From Alistipes onderdonkii (GTDB lineage: Bacteria > Bacteroidota > Bacteroidia > Bacteroidales > Rikenellaceae), in contig NZ_CP102251.1 in NCBI RefSeq assembly GCF_025145285.1, forward strand, positions 1,674,001 through 1,738,000: a stretch of DNA of 64,000 nt. Direction: 5' to 3'. Below the pieces are notes generated by a model, which was not told the DNA's origin, did no database searches, and worked only from the letters and a program-made list of their open reading frames with translations. Both the position numbers and the translations under genes were made by a program. Position 1 is the first letter of the stretch, and every line of letters begins with the position of its first letter. Shown in pieces: positions 24,943 through 34,415 of this stretch.

Positions 24943-26412
24943 ATGCTCGAAAAACTTGCAAAACAGACTGCCATCTACGGCATCAGTACCATTGCCGTAA
25001 GGTTCCTGAGCTATCTGCTCACGCCTTACTATACCCGCATTTTCGGGCAGGAAACCTATGGTATCGTCACGGATATCTACGCCCTGATCCCGCTGGCGCT
25101 CACGCTGCTGACGATGGGCATGGAGTCGAGCTATTTCCGCTTTTCGGCCAAGGCCGAGGAGGCGGGCGGTGATGTGAAGGCCGCCAAACGCAGGCTTTTT
25201 GCCACGACATGGGGCGTCACCTCGCTTGCCGCCGCCGTTTTCTTTGTCGTCGTCGCCTTCTTCCGCGACGGGATTTCGCACCTGATGGGCGAGGCTTATG
25301 TGGCACATCCCGAATACATCGTTTGGGTAGGGCTCATCATCCTGTTCGACGTCTGGTCATGCATCCCCTTCTCACGGCTGCGCGAGCAGGGACGGGCGTT
25401 GCTGTTCGTCGGACTCAAGGCGTTGGGCGTCGTGCTCAATGTCGTCCTGGCTGTGGCATTCGGCCTCGCCGGGCTTTTTTCCACCGGGTTCGGCGTGGGG
25501 TGGGTCTTCGTCGCCAACCTTGTCGCCAGTGCTCTGACGTGGCTGGTAATCCTCGCCACCGTCGATCGTACCGTGCCCAAGATCAACTGGGCCCTGCTGG
25601 CCGCCGTTTTCGCCTATTCGCTGCCATTGCTCATCGGTGGGCTGGCGGGTACGGCCAACGAGTTCATCGACCGCCAGCTGATCAAATACCTCGTGCCCGA
25701 GGGGGCCATGGCGGAGCTGGGGGTTTACGGCGCTATCACCAAGATCGCCGTGGTGATGATGCTTTTCTACCAGATGTACCGCCTTGCCGCCGAGCCGTTC
25801 TTCCTCTCGAACTTCAAAAAGTCCGATTTCGTGCAGATGAACGCCGCGGCGCTGAAATACTATGTCATGGCCTCGATGCTGATCTTCCTGGGCATCGCCC
25901 TGTTCCGCGACCTGTTCGCGCTGATCGTGGGACGCGATTTCCGCGAAGGGATCTTCATCCTCCCGGTCGTGCTCGGGGCCAACGTGCTGACGGGCGTGTG
26001 GCTCAACCTCTCGTTCTGGTACAAACGCGAGGAAAAGACCTCGCTGGCAATCGTCGTCACGGGTGCCGGGCTCGTCGCCATGATGGCCTTCGGTTTCTGG
26101 TTTATCCCGCTGTGGGGATACTACGGGGCTGCCTGGGCCCGGCTGGCGAGCGAGTCGGCGATGGTGGGGGTGAGCTGGTGGCTCAACCGGCGTTTCTACC
26201 CGACGCCCTACGACTGGCGGCGCATCGGCGAGTATGTGGCCGTGGCGCTTGTGGTCTTTGCGGCCTGCGAAGCTGTGGCGGCCTTCGACGGCAATAAATT
26301 GATAACCTATGCGTTTAATATAGTGCTGTTTGCGACTTATGCCGCCTACCTCGTCCGCCGCGAGCGGATTGATGTGGGGGCGATGCTGAGAGCGGCGCTG
26401 AAACGGAAATAG
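24943..26412 (+). CDS. Polysaccharide/lipid-linked oligosaccharide flippase (Wzx-like, MVF superfamily)
   Basis: A 489-residue inner-membrane protein with about 12-14 hydrophobic helices along its length. The N-terminus (KQTAIYGISTIAVRFLSYLLTP) is typical of Wzx/RfbX-type exporters of the polysaccharide biosynthesis family, and YRLAAEPFFLSNF near residue 285 is also characteristic. These proteins flip undecaprenyl-linked sugar units across the inner membrane. Its exact substrate cannot be read, because no glycosyltransferase cluster adjoins it. It is the first gene of a long plus-strand run; the next gene follows after three bases. Confidence 0.88.
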   Translation: MLEKLAKQTAIYGISTIAVRFLSYLLTPYYTRIFGQETYGIVTDIYALIPLALTLLTMGMESSYFRFSAKAEEAGGDVKAAKRRLFATTWGVTSLAAAVFFVVVAFFRDGISHLMGEAYVAHPEYIVWVGLIILFDVWSCIPFSRLREQGRALLFVGLKALGVVLNVVLAVAFGLAGLFSTGFGVGWVFVANLVASALTWLVILATVDRTVPKINWALLAAVFAYSLPLLIGGLAGTANEFIDRQLIKYLVPEGAMAELGVYGAITKIAVVMMLFYQMYRLAAEPFFLSNFKKSDFVQMNAAALKYYVMASMLIFLGIALFRDLFALIVGRDFREGIFILPVVLGANVLTGVWLNLSFWYKREEKTSLAIVVTGAGLVAMMAFGFWFIPLWGYYGAAWARLASESAMVGVSWWLNRRFYPTPYDWRRIGEYVAVALVVFAACEAVAAFDGNKLITYAFNIVLFATYAAYLVRRERIDVGAMLRAALKRK

Positions 26413-26415
26413 ACA

Positions 26416-27147
26416 ATGCCGAGACACCTGCATATCCGAACCGTGCTTGCCGGGGCTGTTTTGGCCGCGGCCTTGCTGTCTACGGCCTGCGGCGGGAACC
26501 GCCCTGTCGTGACGGGGCCGGCCGAGGTGTTGCTCCATACGACGGCGGGCGATATACGCCTGGAGCTCGACGGACGTACGCCCCGGCATCGCGATAATTT
26601 CCTGGAGCTGGCGCGCGAAGGGTTCTTCGACTCGTTGCTTTTCCATCGGGTGATCACCGGCTTTATGATACAGTCGGGCGATCCCGATTCGCGCCGCGCC
26701 CCGTCCGGGCAACCCCTCGGCCTGGCCGATGCAGGGTGTGAACTGCCTGCCGAGATCGTCTATCCGGCGCTGGCCCATACGCGCGGCGCATTGGCCGCAG
26801 CCCGGACGCCGGATGACGTGAACCCCGAGCGGAAATCGTCCGGCAGCCAGTTCTACATCGTCTGGGGCAAGCCGATGGACGACGGGGAGCTCGACCGGGC
26901 GCAGGAGCGTGTTCGGGCCGGGACGAACGGGCGGGTCACGATCCCCGACTCGCTGCGGGCATGCTATGCGACGCTGGGCGGTACGCCCCATCTCGACGGC
27001 CAGTATACCGTTTTCGGACGTGTGACCGAGGGGCTGGAAGTCGTCGATGCGATCCAGCGCGCCGAAACCGATTCGCTCGACCGTCCGCTGGCGGATGTGC
27101 GTATCCTGCGTGCGGAAGTGGTACGGGAACCCGAGGTAAAAAGATAA
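26416..27147 (+). CDS. Lipoprotein cyclophilin-type peptidyl-prolyl isomerase
   Basis: A 243-residue lipoprotein with signal peptide and lipobox STAC (Cys near residue 24), followed by a cyclophilin domain. Conserved cyclophilin elements are FHRVITGFMIQSGDPD (substrate-binding Arg and Gln), GSQFYI and YTVFGRVTEGLEVVDAI. It should catalyse cis-trans isomerisation of proline bonds in proteins passing through the periplasm. The domain has an insertion between the GSQFYI and YTVFG motifs, common in Bacteroidetes members. It is co-transcribed with the flippase and the genes after it. Confidence 0.93.
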   Translation: MPRHLHIRTVLAGAVLAAALLSTACGGNRPVVTGPAEVLLHTTAGDIRLELDGRTPRHRDNFLELAREGFFDSLLFHRVITGFMIQSGDPDSRRAPSGQPLGLADAGCELPAEIVYPALAHTRGALAAARTPDDVNPERKSSGSQFYIVWGKPMDDGELDRAQERVRAGTNGRVTIPDSLRACYATLGGTPHLDGQYTVFGRVTEGLEVVDAIQRAETDSLDRPLADVRILRAEVVREPEVKR

Positions 27148-27151
27148 GGCG

Positions 27152-27340
27152 ATGAAACGGGATGCGAAAGGGAAGGCCTTGGTGCTGGCGATGAGTTTCG
27201 TGCTCTTCATGGGAGGTGTATTTGCGCTTTCTATGGATCGCGGCAACGGCCGTACGATCGTCCTGGTATTCGTTGTGCTGGCGCTGCTGGCTATCGCCGC
27301 CCAGCAGACGATACGGAGTTTGAAGAAGAAAAAGGAGTAG
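27152..27340 (+). CDS. Small two-helix membrane protein, function unknown
   Basis: A 62-residue protein with two hydrophobic segments, about residues 9-27 and 36-53, and Lys-rich ends (MKRDAKGK and SLKKKKE). I do not recognise a family. The spacing (4 bases after the PPIase gene, 5 bases before holB) and the clean charge pattern argue that it is a real gene. The basic ends suggest that both termini face the cytoplasm. Confidence 0.65.
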   Translation: MKRDAKGKALVLAMSFVLFMGGVFALSMDRGNGRTIVLVFVVLALLAIAAQQTIRSLKKKKE

Positions 27341-27345
27341 AAGAT

Positions 27346-28491
27346 ATGCGTTTTGCAGATATAACGGGACAGGAGGATCTGAAACGGCATCTGGTGCAGA
27401 GTGTCGATGCAGGGCGGGTGAGCCATGCCCAACTCTTCACAGGGCAGGCGGGTGCGGGTGCCCTCGCCCTTGCCGTGGCCTATGTGCAATACCTTTGCTG
27501 CCACCATCGCCATGACGGCGATTCGTGCGGCGAGTGTCCCGACTGCAGGCAGATCGCTGCGTTGGCGCACCCCGACCTGCACCTGGTTTTCCCGGTCAAC
27601 AAGCAGGGGAAGAAATCCGGCGAGGTGATGCGCAGCGATGAGTTCCTGCCGCTGTTCCGCGCGGTTTTCTCCGAAAACGGCGGCTATTTCTCGGCGCAGG
27701 ACTGGTACGAACGCCTCGACCTTGGCAAGACGCTCAAAGGCATGATCGCAGCCCGTGAGGCCGACGAAATCATCCGCAAACTCTCGTTCAAGAGCTTCGA
27801 AGCCGACTATAAGACAATGCTGATCTGGCTCCCGGAAGCGATGAACGAGGAGGCGGCCAACAAGATCCTCAAGATCCTGGAGGAGCCTTGGGAAAAGACG
27901 CTTTTCCTGCTGGTTTCCGAGCAGCCCGACCGCCTGTTGCCGACGATCATTTCGCGTACGCAGGAGGTCTCCGTGCCGCGCATCGCACCCGACGTTCTGG
28001 AGCGTGTGGCCCGCGAGCGGGGGATCGCCGATCCGGTGAAAGCCCGTAACATGGCCCGTCTTGCGGGGGGCGACCTGCTGGAACTGAAACACCTCGTGGC
28101 CGGCGAGAGTGATGCCTTGCGGAAAGAGAATTTCGACCTCTTCTGCGGGCTTATGCGGCTGAGTTATAACGACAAACATCTGGAGCTCGTCGCCTGGGCC
28201 GAAGATGCCGCACAGCTTTCGCGCGAACAGCAGCGTGCCTTCCTGCGGGATGCCGCGCGCCTGCTGCGCGAGAGTTACATGCTCCATGCGGGCATCGGCG
28301 AAGTCTGCTACCTCTGGGGCGAGGAGCTGGCTTTCTGTACTAAATTCGCCCCTTTTATCGGATCGCAGAATATAGAACCGCTCATCGGCGAGATCGAAAG
28401 CGCTTTGGCGCAGATTTCGCAGAATGGCAATCCGACGATCGTATTCACCCATTTTGCCCTTGCGGTGAGCAAAATGATAAAACGACTCTGA
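27346..28491 (+). CDS. holB: DNA polymerase III delta' subunit (clamp-loader)
   Basis: A 381-residue AAA+ clamp-loader subunit. The N-terminus FADITGQEDLKRHL and the zinc-binding cysteines CCHHRHDGDSCGECPDC at about 50-67 are typical of delta'/DnaX-like proteins. The P-loop position reads GQAGAGALALA and lacks the normal GKT lysine, as expected for delta', which does not hydrolyse ATP. The segment NEEAANKILKILEEP is the conserved part near sensor 1. The protein helps load the sliding clamp during replication. It sits between a small membrane protein and folK. Confidence 0.93.
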   Translation: MRFADITGQEDLKRHLVQSVDAGRVSHAQLFTGQAGAGALALAVAYVQYLCCHHRHDGDSCGECPDCRQIAALAHPDLHLVFPVNKQGKKSGEVMRSDEFLPLFRAVFSENGGYFSAQDWYERLDLGKTLKGMIAAREADEIIRKLSFKSFEADYKTMLIWLPEAMNEEAANKILKILEEPWEKTLFLLVSEQPDRLLPTIISRTQEVSVPRIAPDVLERVARERGIADPVKARNMARLAGGDLLELKHLVAGESDALRKENFDLFCGLMRLSYNDKHLELVAWAEDAAQLSREQQRAFLRDAARLLRESYMLHAGIGEVCYLWGEELAFCTKFAPFIGSQNIEPLIGEIESALAQISQNGNPTIVFTHFALAVSKMIKRL

Positions 28492-28494
28492 CTT

Positions 28495-28992
28495 ATGGCA
28501 CGTGTAGTACTTCTTACCGGCGGCAATACGGGCGACGTGAAACGGACGCTCCAGGCTGCGCAACAACTCATCAACGCCCGCGTGGGCGCCGTGCTGCGTT
28601 GTTCGCACCGTTACGAAAGCAAGCCATGGGGCTTCGATGCCGAACAACATTTTTCGAACCAGGCGCTTGAGGTCTCCACCGACCTGCAACCGCTCGAGGT
28701 GCTTGAGGCCGTGCAGGCCATCGAGCAGGAACTGGGCCGCAACCGCGCGGCCGAAGCGGTCGAGAAAGCCCGTACGGGCGTGACCTACACCTCGCGGCCG
28801 ATCGACATCGACATCCTCTTCTACGACGACGAGGTGATCGCAAGCGAGCGGCTCACCGTTCCCCACCCGCTTCTCTCCGAGCGGGAATTCGCCCTGGCCC
28901 CGCTGTGCGAAATCATGCGCCAGCGCCGCCACCCGGTCACGGGGCAGACCATGGAGGAGATGTACGAGGCCCTGCGCCCGAATGAAAATTAA
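28495..28992 (+). CDS. folK: HPPK, 2-amino-4-hydroxy-6-hydroxymethyldihydropteridine pyrophosphokinase
   Basis: A 165-residue FolK that transfers pyrophosphate from ATP to the pterin precursor in folate synthesis. Recognisable elements are LLTGGNTGDV at the N-terminus, SKPWGF near 42-47, the family signature RPIDIDILFYDD at about 100-111 and VPHPLLSEREFAL just after it. The Asp pair in DIDI binds Mg2+. The 3' end overlaps the following lipoprotein gene by 11 bases. Length is normal for a single-domain HPPK. Confidence 0.96.
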   Translation: MARVVLLTGGNTGDVKRTLQAAQQLINARVGAVLRCSHRYESKPWGFDAEQHFSNQALEVSTDLQPLEVLEAVQAIEQELGRNRAAEAVEKARTGVTYTSRPIDIDILFYDDEVIASERLTVPHPLLSEREFALAPLCEIMRQRRHPVTGQTMEEMYEALRPNEN

Positions 28993-29965
28993 AAAAGAGA
29001 GAACATTGAAAAGGGGACGAATAATAACGTTGTTCACGGCCGTCGTGCTGTTCGCGGGATGTTTCAAGGAGGTCTCGTACAGGACGGACTATGTGCTCAA
29101 GCCGCTTGTGCAGGAGAACTCGGGCGATGTCGCCCAATTGCTTCCCGAGGGGAAGGCGCAGGCTTTTGCCCATGCTGCCGACACGGTCTTTTGGGAGGTC
29201 GCTTCTTACGAAGACGCCCTGGCCGGGATCATTACGCGGCGGGACAACCCGTCCGAAAAACAGACCGTGCCGCTCGTGACGGCCGAACCCTACCAGCAGG
29301 AAGGGATTGCCGGATGGCTCTCGATGCGGATCGACAAACCGTCGGTAATGGTCGTCGCGGTCGATACCGAGCACAGGATTTACGGCTATACCCAGCAGGA
29401 GATCGCCGAGAATTTCCCCAAGCTCTACGTTTCCGTCGTCTTCAAGCCGTGGAAGGAGGGGACGGAATACAAGGACGGCAACTGGATTTTCCGCAACCAG
29501 TTCTATGTGCCTCCGACCTATCTCGATTGTTACATCGCACCTTCGGTGCAGGCCGAGGAGGGCGGCGAAACGACCGAGCCCTCGAAACTCAAGGCCTATG
29601 CCTATGCCGTCGATACGACGGCGTGGAGGATCGCCTCGTATGTCGATGCCGCGGCCGGTGTCATCACCTCGAAGAACGACCCGTCGCAAACCCGTTCCAA
29701 CCCCAATTTCACCGCCTCGAAAGAGGAGTCGGGCGATTACGGCATGGAAGTGAGCAGCTCGACGCTGATGGTGGTCGTGGTCGATCAGACCAACGAGGTT
29801 TACGCCTATTCGAAGCAGGAGGTCGACCTCGACGGCGAGCCCGTGACCTTCCCGATCGTCTTCCGCACATGGCGCCCGGAATACCTCTATGTCGAGGAGG
29901 GCTGGCGTGTGGTCAATGAAAAGAACGCCGACCCGGAACAGGAGGGTTCGGATACAAGTAAATGA
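28982..29965 (+). CDS. Lipoprotein with internally duplicated domain, function unknown
   Basis: A 327-residue predicted lipoprotein with lipobox FAGC and Cys27. Two similar halves are seen. Residues about 58-160 and 202-300 share blocks such as EVASYEDALAGIIT versus RIASYVDAAAGVIT, VMVVAVDTEHRIYGY versus LMVVVVDQTNEVYAY, and VVFKPW versus IVFRTW. I know no family. The first in-frame ATG is used, giving a long basic leader (MKIKKERTLKRGR). The gene overlaps folK upstream and the next lipoprotein gene by four bases, so it is part of the operon. Confidence 0.8.
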   Translation: MKIKKERTLKRGRIITLFTAVVLFAGCFKEVSYRTDYVLKPLVQENSGDVAQLLPEGKAQAFAHAADTVFWEVASYEDALAGIITRRDNPSEKQTVPLVTAEPYQQEGIAGWLSMRIDKPSVMVVAVDTEHRIYGYTQQEIAENFPKLYVSVVFKPWKEGTEYKDGNWIFRNQFYVPPTYLDCYIAPSVQAEEGGETTEPSKLKAYAYAVDTTAWRIASYVDAAAGVITSKNDPSQTRSNPNFTASKEESGDYGMEVSSSTLMVVVVDQTNEVYAYSKQEVDLDGEPVTFPIVFRTWRPEYLYVEEGWRVVNEKNADPEQEGSDTSK

Positions 29966-32016
29966 TAACGATGGATATCCGCAAAAGACATATCGTCCGC
30001 ACGCTGCGTGCCGCCGTGCTGCTGCTTTTCGTTTCGGCCTTTCTGAGCCGTTGCGCGAGCATGATGACCCCCACGGGAGGGCCCCGCGACTCGTTGCCCC
30101 CGGTCATCGTGAACATGACGCCCGACAACTTTTCGACCAACCGGCCGCTCGTGAACCACGAGAAGATCTACATCGAGTTCGACGAGTTCGTGCAGCTCAA
30201 GGATCAGCAAAAGGAGTTCTTCACCTCGCCGCAGATGAAGAAGAAACCGCTCGTTTCGCTGCGCGGACGGGGGGTCGTCATCCAGTTGCGCGACACGCTC
30301 GAGGCGAATACGACTTATGCGCTCAACTTCGGCAGCGCCATCCGTGACAACAACGAGGGCAACCCGCTCTACTCGATGCGTTATGTCTTCTCGACGGGGC
30401 CCGAGATCGACTCGATGGTCATGTCGGGTTATACGGCCGACAGCTATAAGGCCGACTCCGTGTCGAAGAGCTTCATCTGGTTCTTTCCCGCCGATTCGGT
30501 GGAAAATGTCGCCGAATACGACTCGACGATCTTCAAGTACAAGCCGGCCGTCATCGCCCGCGCCGAGAACAACGGTATCTTCATCGCCCAGAACCTCAAG
30601 CCGATCGCTTACCGCGTCTATGCCGTCCAGGACAAGAACGACAACCAGATTTATGAACCCGGTTCCGACCAGGTAGGCTTCCTCGAAGGCACCTACAACC
30701 CCCGTGAGCAACCCGATTTCGCCATGTGGTACGATTCGATCCGCCAATATGTCGTGGCTGAACCGCAGCTCTACCTGCGCATGTTTACCGACAGGGCGTT
30801 CCGGCGCCAGGTGCTTTCGCAGTCCGAACGTCCCCTGCAACACAAGGCGATGCTCTATTTCGCCGCCGCACACCCGCAGATCGAGCGGATCCGCTTCGAC
30901 AGCATCCCCGAGGATCGGGTCATCTTCGACCCGCAGACCGTCGGGCGCGACACCATCGCCCTGTGGTTCAACATGCCTTCGTCGGCACTTCCTGATACGA
31001 TCAAGGGCGAGATCACCTATTTCAAGCACGATACGGTCAATGTCCTGCAATCGGTCACCGAGCCCTTGAAACTGGCCTGGAGGTTCATCGAGACCAAAGA
31101 GCAGGAGAAGGAGCGCGAGAAGCTCGAACGCGATCGCCGCAAGGCCGAGGCCGCGGGCGAGGAGTGGGTCGAACCGAAGAAGGAGAACCCCTTTGCCTAC
31201 AAACTCCCGCTGTCGGGCGAGGTGAACCCCGAGAACCATCTGACGATGGATTTCGACTATCCGCTTACGAAGCTCGATTCGGCCGCCATGCTCCTCACGC
31301 TTACGCATCCCGACAACAGCATCGAGGATATTCCCGTGCGTTTGGTGCGCGATACGGCGCAGTTGCGCCGCTATTATATCCGTGCGCCCTGGAAAACCGG
31401 CGGGCAATATACCCTCACCATCCCCGAAGGGGCCATTACCGATGTGGCGGGATTCTCCAACGACTCGATCATCGGCAAGTATACGGTGCTCGACCCCGAG
31501 AAGTTCGCCACGGTGAAGATCCATGTCACGGGTAAGGACGATGGTTCGAAGTACATACTCCAGCTGCTCGACGGCAACAACGCCCTCAAACAGGAGAAGC
31601 GCGACGTCACCACGGGCGACTGGCAGTTCAATTTCGTCCCGGCCGGAGAAATCAAGTTCCGTGTCATCGAGGACAAGAACGGCAACGGCAAGTGGGACAC
31701 GGGCAATGTGGTCGAACGCCGCCAGCCCGAACGCGCCGAGATCTATGCCAACGACGAAGGCGAAGATACCTTCGCCACGAAAGCCAACTGGGAGGTCGAG
31801 TTCTCGATTGACATGAACACCCTGTTCGCCCCCGTGACGATGGAGTCGCTTTCGCGCACGCTCGAGGAACGTGAGGCCCAGCGTCTGCGCCGCGAGGCCG
31901 AGAAACGCGCCAAGGAACCCAAGAAGAAAGGCCACAGCCACGATAACAACCAGAATAATAACCGCATGAACAACAGCATGAACTCTACGGGCGGCATGTT
32001 CAATAATTTCCGATAG
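29962..32016 (+). CDS. Ig-like (Big_5) domain lipoprotein
   Basis: A 684-residue exported protein whose signal peptide ends at SRCAS, a plausible lipobox. Residues about 45-150 resemble a bacterial Ig-like Big_5 domain (PPVIVNMTPDNFST through YALNFGSAIRDN). The central part is beta-rich, with a charged coiled segment at about 395-420. The C-terminus is low-complexity, Lys- then Asn/Met-rich (NNQNNNRMNNSMNSTG). Similar Bacteroidetes proteins sit in the envelope; function is unknown. ATGs at 29962 and 29971 are both usable. It overlaps the upstream lipoprotein gene by four bases. Confidence 0.8.
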   Translation: MITMDIRKRHIVRTLRAAVLLLFVSAFLSRCASMMTPTGGPRDSLPPVIVNMTPDNFSTNRPLVNHEKIYIEFDEFVQLKDQQKEFFTSPQMKKKPLVSLRGRGVVIQLRDTLEANTTYALNFGSAIRDNNEGNPLYSMRYVFSTGPEIDSMVMSGYTADSYKADSVSKSFIWFFPADSVENVAEYDSTIFKYKPAVIARAENNGIFIAQNLKPIAYRVYAVQDKNDNQIYEPGSDQVGFLEGTYNPREQPDFAMWYDSIRQYVVAEPQLYLRMFTDRAFRRQVLSQSERPLQHKAMLYFAAAHPQIERIRFDSIPEDRVIFDPQTVGRDTIALWFNMPSSALPDTIKGEITYFKHDTVNVLQSVTEPLKLAWRFIETKEQEKEREKLERDRRKAEAAGEEWVEPKKENPFAYKLPLSGEVNPENHLTMDFDYPLTKLDSAAMLLTLTHPDNSIEDIPVRLVRDTAQLRRYYIRAPWKTGGQYTLTIPEGAITDVAGFSNDSIIGKYTVLDPEKFATVKIHVTGKDDGSKYILQLLDGNNALKQEKRDVTTGDWQFNFVPAGEIKFRVIEDKNGNGKWDTGNVVERRQPERAEIYANDEGEDTFATKANWEVEFSIDMNTLFAPVTMESLSRTLEEREAQRLRREAEKRAKEPKKKGHSHDNNQNNNRMNNSMNSTGGMFNNFR

Positions 32017-32020
32017 CGCG

Positions 32021-32827
32021 ATGATGAAGAGACGATTCAAAAACCTGTTGTTGTTCGCGGCCGCCGTCTGCTGCTGGCAGGGCGTTGCGGCGCAGCATAC
32101 GCTCGGTTTTACGGCCGGTTACGGCATGGCCAGCGCCCGCTTCGACCCTAAACAGGAGATGAAGGGGATGTGGGGTATCTATACCGCCGGCCTTACATGG
32201 CGCTACTATGGTGCGCAACGCTTCGTGGGCGGTTTCGGTATCGACCTCGAATTCCTGCAACAGGGTTTCTCCTTTGCGACCAATGCCTCGCTGGTCGAGG
32301 AGCCGAAGGATTTCCGTTACTATACGCGCCATATCAATTCGGTCATGTTGCCCATCGTCTGGCAGCCCCACGTCTATATACTGCGCCACCGCGTGCGCGT
32401 TTACCTCGAGGCTGCGGCCACCTTTTCCTACCAGCTTTCATCGGACTACGAGGATGAGAGTGCCAAGGCTTCGGGAATGACCGACTGGAAGGGGGATTAC
32501 AACTACAAGACGGCCCGTGACAGCCGCTGGGGCTACGGGCTTGCGGGCGGCGGCGGTATCTCCTTCCTGATACGCCGCTTCGAGATCAATGTCCGCGCCC
32601 GTTATTACTTCGGGCTTTCGGACGTCGTCCGCAACCGCAATAAATATGCGGACAACGGCATCGACGGTTCCGAAAACCCGTTCTGGGCTACACCCATGCG
32701 TTCGCCGCTGGACAACCTCACCATTTCGGTGGGGTTGAGTTACCGCTTCAACAAGGAGGGCTTCTCGACCTGGAAACCGCGTCCCAAACGCGAAAAGAAC
32801 CGCGAAGTCTTCAAATACGGATTATAA
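32021..32827 (+). CDS. Outer-membrane beta-barrel protein (PorT-like)
   Basis: A 268-residue protein with a signal peptide ending at GVAAQ and alternating beta strands throughout. It ends in LSYRFNKEGFSTWKPR followed by a basic tail. Aromatic-rich strands such as GLTWRYYG and VRARYYFGL fit an outer-membrane beta-barrel of the PorT/OMP_b-brl_2 type common in Bacteroidetes. PorT proper supports type IX secretion, but this cannot be claimed here without comparison. It lies between a lipoprotein gene and rbfA in the long operon. Confidence 0.8.
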   Translation: MMKRRFKNLLLFAAAVCCWQGVAAQHTLGFTAGYGMASARFDPKQEMKGMWGIYTAGLTWRYYGAQRFVGGFGIDLEFLQQGFSFATNASLVEEPKDFRYYTRHINSVMLPIVWQPHVYILRHRVRVYLEAAATFSYQLSSDYEDESAKASGMTDWKGDYNYKTARDSRWGYGLAGGGGISFLIRRFEINVRARYYFGLSDVVRNRNKYADNGIDGSENPFWATPMRSPLDNLTISVGLSYRFNKEGFSTWKPRPKREKNREVFKYGL

Positions 32828-32838
32828 ATATTCAAGCC

Positions 32839-33189
32839 ATGGAAACCACACGACAGCAGAAAATCGCCAAACAGATACAGAAGGACGTGGCCGAGATCTT
32901 CCAGAAGGAGGGTGCAGGCATCGTCCGCGGGGCGCTCGTCACGGTCACGGCCGTGCGCATCTCGCCCGATTTCGGCTATGCCAAGGTCTACGTCAGCATC
33001 TTCCCCTTCGACCGGAGTGCCGCGACGATGAAGGAGATCGAGCACCAGAACTGGTTTATCCGCCGCGCCCTCGGGCAGCGGATCCGCAACCAGGTCAAGA
33101 ATGTGCCCGAGTTGCAGTTCTTCCTCGACGACTCGCTCGAATACATCGAGCATATCGAAGAGGCGCTCAAGCACGACAAGCCCGAATAG
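32839..33189 (+). CDS. rbfA: 30S ribosome-binding factor A
   Basis: A 116-residue RbfA that binds the 30S subunit and helps mature the 16S rRNA 5' end. Typical features are the opening RQQKIAKQIQKDVAEIF, the VTAVRISPDFGYAKVYVSI strand region and the C-terminal FFLDDSLEYIEHIEEAL. It has the KH-fold length expected. It is followed after 18 bases by an ABC permease gene, a pairing often seen in Bacteroidetes (recalled, not checked). Confidence 0.95.
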   Translation: METTRQQKIAKQIQKDVAEIFQKEGAGIVRGALVTVTAVRISPDFGYAKVYVSIFPFDRSAATMKEIEHQNWFIRRALGQRIRNQVKNVPELQFFLDDSLEYIEHIEEALKHDKPE

Positions 33190-33207
33190 CTCCCGCTTCC
33201 CGACGCC

Positions 33208-34413
33208 ATGTTGCCGCAGTTTTTCGCCCGCCGCTACCTTTTCTCGCCCAAATCCCGTTCGGTCGTCAACCTGATCTCGGGGCTGAGCGTGGTAGCTGTC
33301 GCGATGCCTGTCGCTGCGATGATCATCCTGCTTTCGGTCTTCAACGGTTTCGAAAGCCTCGTGAAGTCGATGTATTCGGCCTTCGACGCCGACCTGACCG
33401 TCTCGGCGCGGCTGGGGCAGACTTTTCCTGCCGACGCGATAGACACGGCCGCCGTGGCACGGATTCCCGGGGTTGAAGCGTTTTCGTTCGTCCTCGAACA
33501 GAGTGCCCTGCTGGAACATGCCGGGCGCCAGGCTACGGCTACGGTGCGGGGTGTCGACGATGCGTATGCCGCGGTGTTTCCGCTCGACAGTGTCGTTTCC
33601 GCGGGTGAATACCGGGTGCGCCTGGGGGATATCGAACGACTCGTCATGGGGCAGTCGATGACTTATATGCTGGGCATCCGCTCGCTTGCCGATGCCGATG
33701 TCAATGTCTACGCCGTGCGCCGGGGTTCGTTCTCCTCGCTGCTGCCTTTCGACAACTATACGCGGCGGACGGTGCCCCTCGGCGGGGTTTATTCGCTCGA
33801 CCTGGAGACGGAGCGGACGTATGTCCTGGCGTCGCTGCGGCTGGCACAGGAGCTTTTCAGCCATCCCGGCCGTGTCTCGGGGCTCGTCGTCCGCCTGCGG
33901 GAGGGGGCCGATGCGGAGCAGGTGCGTCAGGCTCTGGCGCGGCAGACGGGCGGTGATTACCGCGTCCGCACGCGCCACGAACTGCGGGTCTCCTTCTACC
34001 GGATCATGACCTATGAGAAATGGGGTATCTTCTTCATTTCGCTGCTGGTACTGGTCATCGCGTCGTTCTCGGTCGTCGGGGCGTTGGCGATGCTGATCGT
34101 CGACAAGCGGCGCGACATCGTGACACTGCGTGCGCTGGGAGCCGATACGTCGCTCGTGCGGGCTATTTTCCGCAGCGAAGGGTTGCTCATCTGTGGCCTC
34201 GGCGCTGCGTGCGGGGCGTTGCTGGGCGTCGGGCTGAGCCTCTTGCAGCAGCACTTCGGCCTGATCGAAATCCCGGCCGAGACGCTTCTTGCCAAGAGCT
34301 ATCCCGTCGAATTCCGTCCGGGCGACCTGCTTGCCGTGCTGGCGGCCTTCGGCCTTGTCGCCTATGTTATTTCGAACATTACCGTGCGCAGCATGGTGAA
34401 ACATAATGCCTGA
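33208..34413 (+). CDS. LolC/LolE-like ABC transporter permease (FtsX/MacB family)
   Basis: A 401-residue inner-membrane permease with one N-terminal helix (about 25-47), a large periplasmic domain (50-270) and three C-terminal helices (about 275-297, 322-342 and 364-385). This is the MacB/FtsX topology. The N-terminus (FFARRYLFSPKSRSVVNLIS) resembles LolC/LolE, which release lipoproteins from the inner membrane with the ATPase LolD. No ATPase gene adjoins it here. The role in lipoprotein sorting is likely but inferred. Confidence 0.85.
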   Translation: MLPQFFARRYLFSPKSRSVVNLISGLSVVAVAMPVAAMIILLSVFNGFESLVKSMYSAFDADLTVSARLGQTFPADAIDTAAVARIPGVEAFSFVLEQSALLEHAGRQATATVRGVDDAYAAVFPLDSVVSAGEYRVRLGDIERLVMGQSMTYMLGIRSLADADVNVYAVRRGSFSSLLPFDNYTRRTVPLGGVYSLDLETERTYVLASLRLAQELFSHPGRVSGLVVRLREGADAEQVRQALARQTGGDYRVRTRHELRVSFYRIMTYEKWGIFFISLLVLVIASFSVVGALAMLIVDKRRDIVTLRALGADTSLVRAIFRSEGLLICGLGAACGALLGVGLSLLQQHFGLIEIPAETLLAKSYPVEFRPGDLLAVLAAFGLVAYVISNITVRSMVKHNA

Positions 34414-34415
34414 TT

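Noticed and set aside
25372..29067. A 1231-codon open frame on the minus strand opposite the flippase-to-folK genes
   Set aside because: It is antisense to several well-identified genes and has no family resemblance. Long open shadow frames are common in GC-rich coding DNA.
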